From the NCBI GenBank assembly GCA_047974855.1, contig JBKECT010000003.1, positions 1-10,432 on the forward strand: 10,432 nt of DNA, written 5' to 3'. Shown here piece by piece: positions 6,754 to 10,432 of this stretch. The DNA comes from CAYNRG01 sp047974855 (GTDB lineage Bacteria; Bacillota_I; Bacilli_A; Erysipelotrichales; Erysipelotrichaceae). The notes under the pieces are model-generated. The model did no database searches. It worked only from the letters and a program-made list of their open reading frames with translations, and was not told the DNA's origin. The number at the start of each line of letters is the position of its first letter. The first letter of the stretch is position 1. A program made the position numbers and the translations under genes.

Positions 6754-7292
6754 AGTTTTACTCTTTTCACCTTTCCTACTGCAATACCAATAAAGGCTGC
6801 AACAAAAATAAGAATGAGAACAGAGATATTAAAAAAATAACCCAACACCACTGACAGAATAAGAATGGCAATACCAATTTTATCTTTCACACTTGATTTC
6901 CATAGCTTGATAATGCTTATCATCATCAAATAACACACCCCAACTCTTATCCCCGATAAAGCATTTTGAACAATCGCATATTCCATAAAGTTGCTTAATA
7001 CTGCCGCAATAACGCAAATAATAATGATACCAGGTGTAATCACTCCCAGTGATGCAGCAATGCCACCTACAACCCCTTTTTGTGCATACCCCACAAATGT
7101 CGCTGTATTAACCGCAATAATACCTGGTGTACATTGCCCAATCGCATAATAATCTAAGACTTCTTCCTCTGTTGCCCAGTGATGTTTTTCAATCACTTCT
7201 TTTTCAATCATCGGCAGCATGGCATAGCCACCACCAAAAGTAAACAATCCCATTTTAAACCAAGACATAAATAAATCCATCAGTACTTTCAT
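6750..7292 (-). CDS. Chromate transporter, CHR family, half-size subunit (first of pair)
   Basis: The protein is 180 residues, integral membrane, with one CHR domain. The family signature GLFTFGGGYAMLPMIE occupies 15-30 and QCTPGIIAVNTATFVGY 53-69. Hydrophobic segments follow up to a basic tail (KVKRVKL). It should pair with the downstream half-size protein to form one oxyanion exporter in the cell membrane. The start at 7292 was chosen over an in-frame ATG at 7334 for three reasons: GAGGTGG precedes it, the family starts like this (MKVLMDLFMSWFKMGLF), and the predicted promoter at 7323-7351 would start the mRNA downstream of 7334. The stop overlaps the partner's ATG (ATGA). The gene is divergent from arsR, with 132 bp between start codons. 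The substrate was not tested and is assigned by family. Confidence 0.92.
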   Translation of the reverse strand: MKVLMDLFMSWFKMGLFTFGGGYAMLPMIEKEVIEKHHWATEEEVLDYYAIGQCTPGIIAVNTATFVGYAQKGVVGGIAASLGVITPGIIIICVIAAVLSNFMEYAIVQNALSGIRVGVCYLMMISIIKLWKSSVKDKIGIAILILSVVLGYFFNISVLILIFVAAFIGIAVGKVKRVKL

Positions 7293-7322
7293 CTTCCACC
7301 TCAATACAATCACATGCTCTTT

Positions 7323-7351
7323 AGTATACTCCATTTTTTATCCCATAACAA
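7323..7351 (-). promoter_or_regulatory. Promoter of the chromate transporter pair
   Basis: On the minus strand, -35 TTGTTA (7346-7351), a 17-bp spacer and -10 TATACT (7323-7328) form a good sigma-A site. The start point would be about 7316, giving a leader of about 24 nt with GAGGTGG before the ATG at 7292. Its -35 box is only 11 bp from the -35 box of the ars promoter on the other strand. Confidence 0.6.
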
Positions 7352-7362
7352 CATCACTTGAG

Positions 7363-7391
7363 TTGACAGCCCTAATCAATCCCCTTATACT
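7363..7391 (+). promoter_or_regulatory. Promoter of the arsR-acr3-arsC operon
   Basis: A perfect -35 TTGACA (7363-7368), a 17-bp spacer and -10 TATACT (7386-7391) make a strong sigma-A promoter. The start point is predicted near 7398, inside the ArsR operator palindrome, so a bound repressor would block transcription. Confidence 0.9.
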
Positions 7392-7415
7392 ACATATAGA
7401 CATTTGTCTATATGT
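7392..7415 (+). promoter_or_regulatory. ArsR operator, perfect 11-2-11 palindrome
   Basis: The arm ACATATAGACA (7392-7402) is followed by TT and its exact reverse complement (7405-7415). This is close to the 12-2-12 layout known for ArsR/SmtB repressors. It abuts the -10 box, covers the predicted start point and ends next to the arsR ribosome site GGAGG. Autoregulation of the ars operon is the expected result. Confidence 0.9.
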
Positions 7416-7424
7416 GGAGGTACT

Positions 7425-7751
7425 ATGATTTATTCCTACGAACTCGCAGCTGAAAAACTAAAAGCTTTTTCTGACAGCAATCGTTTAAAAATTATTGATA
7501 TGCTCTCGTGTGGTGAACTTTGTGCTTGTAAAATATTAGAGGCTTTTAAATTCACTCAGCCAACACTATCTCATCACATGAAAATATTATGTGATTCAGA
7601 GATTGTCCTTTCACGCAAAGAAGGTAAAAATAACTACTACCAACTTAACCATGCAGAAATTGAAACCTTACACACTTTCTTACGTACTACGACCAACCAA
7701 AAAGAGAATTGTATTTGTCACACACAATATAAAGGAGATAACGATGAGTAA
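7425..7751 (+). CDS. arsR: ArsR-family arsenic-responsive repressor
   Basis: A 108-residue winged-helix repressor of the ArsR/SmtB family. Family features are LKAFSDSNRLKIIDML (12-27), the metalloid-binding ELCACKIL (31-38) with Cys33 and Cys35, the recognition helix TQPTLSHHMKIL (44-55) and the wing (SRKEGKNNYYQL). Cys33/Cys35 match the first two arsenite ligands of plasmid R773 ArsR (ELCVCDLC). The third cysteine of that motif is absent here, so two-coordinate sensing, or help from the C-terminal C96-I-C98-H, is possible. Upon As(III) binding it should leave the palindrome at 7392-7415. The ATG at 7425 follows GGAGG by 4 nt. A TTG at 7404 lies in the operator and is rejected as a start. The end overlaps the acr3 start by 8 bp. 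Confidence 0.95.
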   Translation: MIYSYELAAEKLKAFSDSNRLKIIDMLSCGELCACKILEAFKFTQPTLSHHMKILCDSEIVLSRKEGKNNYYQLNHAEIETLHTFLRTTTNQKENCICHTQYKGDNDE

Positions 7752-8781
7752 AAAAAACACAGGCATGATTTTTTTTGAAAAGTATTTAACCCTTTGGGTT
7801 ATTCTTTGCATGATGATTGGTGTTGCAGTTGGCAAATTCTTACCAGCAGCTCCTCAGTTTCTAACCCAATTTGAAGTTGCTAATATTTCTATACCAATTG
7901 CTATTCTTATTTGGTTAATGATTTATCCAATGATGCTTAAGATTGATTTTCAAAGTATCCGAAATGTCAAAAATAATCCTAAAGGATTGTTTATTACATG
8001 GTTTGTCAACTGGATTATTAAACCATTCTCAATGTTTGCGATTGCTTCCTTTTTCTTCTATACTGTTTTTAAAAGTTTCATTCCTTATGACTTAGCACAA
8101 CAGTATTTAGCAGGTGCCGTTTTGCTTGGTGCTGCTCCTTGTACCGCCATGGTTTTTGTATGGAGCCATTTAACCAAAGGAGATCCAGCGTACACCCTAG
8201 TTCAAGTTGCTACTAATGACTTAATTATTTTAATTGCCTTTGTTCCACTTGTGAAAGTACTCCTTGGTATTGGAAATGTTTTTGTCCCATGGGATACCTT
8301 ATTTCTCTCTATTTTTCTCTTTGTTGTGATCCCCCTTGCAGCCGGGATATTAACGCGAATTTTTATTGTCAAAAAAAGTGGGAAAGACTACTTTGAAACA
8401 CGTTTTGTTCCCAAGTTTAGCAACATCACCATTATTGGTCTTTTGTTAACGCTTATCATTATCTTTTCTTTCCAAGGTGATGTTATTTTAAATAACCCGT
8501 TTCATATCTTACTTATCGCAATCCCATTAATTATCCAAACTTTCCTTATTTTCTTTTTAACCTATAGTACTTGTAAAAAAGCAAAGCTTCCTCATTCAAT
8601 CGCATCCCCTTCCGCTATGATTGGAGCATCTAACTTTTTTGAACTATCTGTTGCTGTTGCTATTGCTCTTTTTGGAACTTCTTCCCCTGTTGCTCTTGCG
8701 ACGATTGTTGGTGTTTTAGTAGAAGTTCCTGTAATGCTGATTTTAGTAAAAATTTCCAATAGCACCGCATCTAATTTTTAG
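7744..8781 (+). CDS. acr3: ACR3-family arsenite efflux permease
   Basis: This 345-residue membrane protein, with about ten hydrophobic segments, exports arsenite using the proton gradient. The family hallmark GAAPCTAMVFVWS (129-141) holds the essential Cys133, and VLVEVPVML (324-332) holds the conserved Glu327. PLAAGILTR (197-205) and PSAMIGASNFFELSVAVA (289-306) are further ACR3 signatures. The length is typical for prokaryotic ACR3. Such genes are often labelled arsB, although true ArsB is an unrelated permease. The ATG at 7744 follows AAAGGAG by six bases and overlaps the last codons of arsR, so translation is coupled. A longer open frame reaching back to 7591 runs through arsR and is not used. 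arsC follows after 27 bp. Confidence 0.96.
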   Translation: MSKKNTGMIFFEKYLTLWVILCMMIGVAVGKFLPAAPQFLTQFEVANISIPIAILIWLMIYPMMLKIDFQSIRNVKNNPKGLFITWFVNWIIKPFSMFAIASFFFYTVFKSFIPYDLAQQYLAGAVLLGAAPCTAMVFVWSHLTKGDPAYTLVQVATNDLIILIAFVPLVKVLLGIGNVFVPWDTLFLSIFLFVVIPLAAGILTRIFIVKKSGKDYFETRFVPKFSNITIIGLLLTLIIIFSFQGDVILNNPFHILLIAIPLIIQTFLIFFLTYSTCKKAKLPHSIASPSAMIGASNFFELSVAVAIALFGTSSPVALATIVGVLVEVPVMLILVKISNSTASNF

Positions 8782-8808
8782 AACTAAATCATAGAAAAGA
8801 GGTTATCC

Positions 8809-9216
8809 ATGATCAAAGTCGGTTTTATCTGTGTGCACAATTCATGTCGCAGCCAAATGGCAGAGGCACTAGGCAAACTTTTTGCAAGTGATGTTTTTGA
8901 AAGCTATTCAGCAGGAACCACACAAGTTCCAACTATTAACCAAGATGCAATTTATACAATAAAGGAATTGTTTGATGTAGATATGTCTTATCAAAAATCA
9001 AAAATTATTGATACTCTCCCTGAATTAGACATCGTGATTACAATGGGGTGCAATGTAGCATGCCCTACTATAAAATGTCGCTACAGAGAAGACTGGGGAT
9101 TAGATGACCCTAGTGGAAAAGATCATAGTGAATTTGTAAAAACAGCAAAAATTATTGAAGAAAAAATAAAAGACTTGAAAGAAAGAATCACCGAGCATAA
9201 ACTACCACTAAACTAA
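8809..9216 (+). CDS. arsC: Arsenate reductase, low-molecular-weight-phosphatase fold
   Basis: This 135-residue cytosolic enzyme reduces arsenate to arsenite, which Acr3 then expels. The P-loop CVHNSCRS (8-15) gives the CX5R motif with nucleophile Cys8 and Arg14, and Cys13 is also present as in staphylococcal and Bacillus ArsC. The redox-cysteine loop is MGCNVACPTIKC (79-90) with Cys81, Cys85 and Cys90. WGLDDPSGK (96-104) carries the general-acid aspartate. This points to thioredoxin-dependent recycling. The Cys81 to Cys85 spacing is shorter than the C82/C89 pair of S. aureus ArsC but fits a clostridial-type GCNVxCP version, so which cysteines form the final disulfide is open. AAGAGG precedes the ATG by six bases. 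It is the last gene of the operon and ends at a bidirectional terminator. Confidence 0.95.
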   Translation: MIKVGFICVHNSCRSQMAEALGKLFASDVFESYSAGTTQVPTINQDAIYTIKELFDVDMSYQKSKIIDTLPELDIVITMGCNVACPTIKCRYREDWGLDDPSGKDHSEFVKTAKIIEEKIKDLKERITEHKLPLN

Positions 9217-9242
9217 AAAAAACACGTGAGTCGTGTTTTTTT
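9215..9242. terminator. Bidirectional terminator between arsC and flavodoxin genes
   Basis: ACACG (9222-9226), the loop TGAGT and CGTGT (9232-9236) form a hairpin flanked by eight A on the left and seven T on the right. It therefore works on both strands, and the A and T runs can extend the stem. It begins in the arsC stop codon and ends in the flavodoxin stop codon, so the two converging genes share one compact terminator. Confidence 0.9.
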
Positions 9243-9654
9243 AGTTTGCTAATTTTTCGCCCAACAAGCGACAATCTGCTTCTGCTTGAGCATCTGGTTC
9301 TCTGTTACAGATAACCGTCCCCAAAACATCTCCTGATGCGCTTGCCTTCCATGTTTCCATCCATTCTCCAACTCCCCAATCATAGGAACCAAAAAGAGTG
9401 ACTTTTTTACCATTTAAACCATCTTTTACACTTTCCCACATTGGTTCAAACTCAGAGCTTTCAAGTTGCTCTGCTCCCATTGAAGGACAACCAAAAGCAA
9501 ATCCATCATATGAGGAAATCATACTAGGTGTGAAGTTTGATGCACTAATAACCTCTACCTCTGCACCTGCTCCTCTTGCCCCATCAGCTACAAAGTTAGC
9601 CATTGCCTCTGTGTTTCCTGTTCCACTCCAATATACTACTGCTAGTTTACTCAT
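9241..9654 (-). CDS. Short-chain flavodoxin
   Basis: A 137-residue FMN electron carrier of the cytosol. The phosphate-binding loop is WSGTGNTEAM (9-18). The 50s loop is GCPSMGAEQLE (55-65), with Met59 where Met56 of Clostridium beijerinckii flavodoxin contacts the flavin. SSEFEPMWE follows. The 90s loop is FGSYDWGVGEWME (88-100), with Trp93 where Trp90 stacks on FMN. KKVTLFGSY and the length match clostridial short-chain flavodoxins closely. Such proteins replace ferredoxin when iron is scarce. AAAGGAG sits before the ATG at 9654. The gene lies 24 bp downstream of the DUF3793 gene and should be co-transcribed from the promoter at 10272-10299. It ends in the shared bidirectional terminator. 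Confidence 0.95.
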   Translation of the reverse strand: MSKLAVVYWSGTGNTEAMANFVADGARGAGAEVEVISASNFTPSMISSYDGFAFGCPSMGAEQLESSEFEPMWESVKDGLNGKKVTLFGSYDWGVGEWMETWKASASGDVLGTVICNREPDAQAEADCRLLGEKLAN

Positions 9655-9678
9655 AAAATACTCCTTTCTTATTTATCA

Positions 9679-10227
9679 TTAACCAGCCACTATCAACTGG
9701 GTAAGACCAACACCGGATACCACTTGCTCGTAGTATCGATCAATACAGTGATTAAAACGATTAAAGTTTTGCTTCGCTTTTTTAACATCTCCATAAACTT
9801 TCCAATGCCCTATGTATTTGCTATTTTGACCTTTATTTTCAATAAACCCTCGGATATCTTCTAATGGATATCCAAGAAAGACACCTATTTCATGAGGAAA
9901 TTTCCCCAGCAATAAATGTTCCCTTAACACTTGAAAACAACTGTCAGCATCAAATTTTTCATAACCCTGTGTTTTCAAAAACTCTTGAATTTCACAAATT
10001 CCTAGCACTTTGTCTAAAGCACTTTTTCTATAAACCAAAATGAGAGCTAATCCTTTTTGTGCTTTTAAAATTTTTAAGATAATCCCATTTTTATTTAGCA
10101 GCTCGTTATACTCATTTGCCGCTTTCAACAAATCGCAAATGGACTGATACGAGTAAGAAAACAAATTACTAACCTTTAACCCAGCTAAAGCTGGAGCACA
10201 ATATAATACTAGGGTTTCAACAGACAT
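9679..10227 (-). CDS. DUF3793 family protein of unknown function
   Basis: A 182-residue soluble protein with no signal peptide or membrane segment. It shows the features I associate with DUF3793: an early CAPALAGLKVSNLF (10-23), a central LALILVYR (60-67), and the strongly conserved FPHEIGVFLGYPLEDIRGFI (110-129), then GHWKVYGD (140-147) and a late Cys161 in HCIDRYY. No known catalytic motif is seen. Cys10 and Cys161, with His112 and His141, are candidates for metal or cofactor binding, which is a guess. AGAGGTG precedes the ATG. It is the first gene of a two-gene operon with flavodoxin, a pairing I recall from anaerobic Bacillota. That suggests a redox or iron-related role without proving it. 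Confidence 0.88.
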   Translation of the reverse strand: MSVETLVLYCAPALAGLKVSNLFSYSYQSICDLLKAANEYNELLNKNGIILKILKAQKGLALILVYRKSALDKVLGICEIQEFLKTQGYEKFDADSCFQVLREHLLLGKFPHEIGVFLGYPLEDIRGFIENKGQNSKYIGHWKVYGDVKKAKQNFNRFNHCIDRYYEQVVSGVGLTQLIVAG

Positions 10228-10247
10228 AAGAGCACCTCTTCGTTATA

Positions 10248-10265
10248 AGTTAGCCTTTGCTAACT
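10248..10265 (-). promoter_or_regulatory. 7-4-7 palindrome, candidate operator for a metal-dependent repressor
   Basis: AGTTAGC, four bases and GCTAACT form a perfect inverted repeat (10248-10254 and 10259-10265) between the predicted start point (about 10265) and the ribosome site of the DUF3793 gene. The half-site GTTAGC/GCTAAC recalls the core of DtxR/IdeR boxes. There is no T-run after it, so it is not a terminator. An operator, or a short 5' hairpin, is more likely. Confidence 0.55.
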
Positions 10266-10271
10266 ATTACA

Positions 10272-10299
10272 ATTATACACCTATAAAAGAGAATGTCAA
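10272..10299 (-). promoter_or_regulatory. Promoter of the DUF3793-flavodoxin operon
   Basis: On the minus strand, a perfect -35 TTGACA (10294-10299), a 16-bp spacer and a perfect -10 TATAAT (10272-10277) match sigma-A consensus. Such a strong promoter next to a palindrome suggests high expression under a repressor. Confidence 0.9.
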
Positions 10300-10337
10300 C
10301 CTAGATAATATAAAACTCAATTCATTGGCTGAATCAT

Positions 10338-10363
10338 AAAAAAAGATGAGAAATTTCTCATCT
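10338..10363 (-). terminator. Terminator of the gene entering from the right edge
   Basis: A perfect palindrome with arms AGATGAGAAA and TTTCTCATCT (10344-10363) is followed on the minus strand by a seven-base T-run (10338-10344). It overlaps the stop codon of the partial gene at 10362-10364. Confidence 0.88.
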
Positions 10364-10432
10364 AAATGAACATGCTTATTACTGATGAACCAATAAGGAT
10401 AAGGAATGTTATATTCCTTTGTTTTATTAGAA
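10362..10432 (-). CDS. C-terminal end of a probable membrane protein (partial)
   Basis: Only the last 22 codons and a TAG stop are in the window. The frame reads LIKQRNITFLILIGSSVISMFI, a basic start then one hydrophobic segment, as in the last helix of a transporter or other membrane protein. The stop overlapping a clear minus-strand terminator supports this frame over the others. One other frame is open but runs through the terminator. The family cannot be named from so little. A 7-bp inverted repeat (AAGGAAT/ATTCCTT, 10401-10419) lies within it, of unknown meaning. Confidence 0.45.
   Translation of the reverse strand, partial: LIKQRNITFLILIGSSVISMFI

Noticed and set aside
7293..7334. Longer start (ATG at 7334) for the first chromate transporter gene
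   Set aside because: It has only a weak ribosome site, adds unconserved residues, and lies upstream of the predicted mRNA start.
7591..7743. N-terminal extension of the arsenite permease
   Set aside because: It runs through arsR in another frame. The ATG at 7744 has AAAGGAG before it and matches the ACR3 N-terminus.
9398..9682. Plus-strand open frame opposite flavodoxin
   Set aside because: Flavodoxin motifs on the minus strand are complete; the plus-strand frame is a shadow.
10248..10265. Palindrome before the DUF3793 gene read as a terminator or attenuator
   Set aside because: No T-run follows it on the minus strand and the stem is only 7 bp, so an operator is the better reading.

Overview
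The window is AT-rich, reads with the standard bacterial code (TGA is used as a stop) and carries strong AGGAGG-type ribosome binding sites. The gene set (short-chain flavodoxin next to a DUF3793 protein, ACR3 arsenite pump, thioredoxin-type ArsC, paired half-size chromate transporters, a Gram-positive-style secreted surface protein) points to a low-GC Bacillota, probably an anaerobe of the Clostridia/Erysipelotrichia kind. The genus cannot be settled from the sequence alone.

Layout. (1) 1-3399, minus: the first 1133 codons of a very large secreted surface protein, open at the window edge. It has a signal peptide, a probable RCC1-like beta-propeller of about seven blades, and then repeated Ig-like modules. 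Its own promoter (3534-3562) starts a leader of about 128 nt, which opens with a long inverted repeat. (2) 3728-5284, minus: a VOC/glyoxalase I-like enzyme and a metallo-beta-lactamase-fold hydrolase coupled by an ATGA overlap, then ndk, closed by a hairpin terminator. (3) 5393-6199, plus: a Cof-type HAD phosphatase with an extended -10 promoter. Its terminator lies inside the 3' end of the converging chromate transporter gene. (4) 6196-7292, minus: two half-size CHR-family transporter genes overlapping by ATGA. (5) 7425-9216, plus: the arsenic operon arsR-acr3-arsC, with a consensus promoter and a perfect 11-2-11 operator palindrome. It ends in a bidirectional terminator shared with the next operon. 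(6) 9241-10227, minus: DUF3793 protein then flavodoxin, behind a near-perfect sigma-A promoter and a 7-4-7 palindrome that could bind a metal-dependent repressor. (7) 10362-10432, minus: the last codons of a membrane-type protein, with its terminator.

How the genes fit together. The right half looks like a metal and oxyanion stress island. ArsC reduces arsenate, Acr3 expels arsenite and ArsR senses it. The chromate-transporter pair is fired divergently from the same 132-bp intergenic region. The flavodoxin/DUF3793 operon may be an iron-limitation response. The glyoxalase-like/MBL pair may be a detoxification couple. No mobile element, CRISPR array, tRNA or rRNA was seen. The least described parts are the propeller-plus-Ig surface protein with its structured leader, and the DUF3793-flavodoxin operon with its palindrome.
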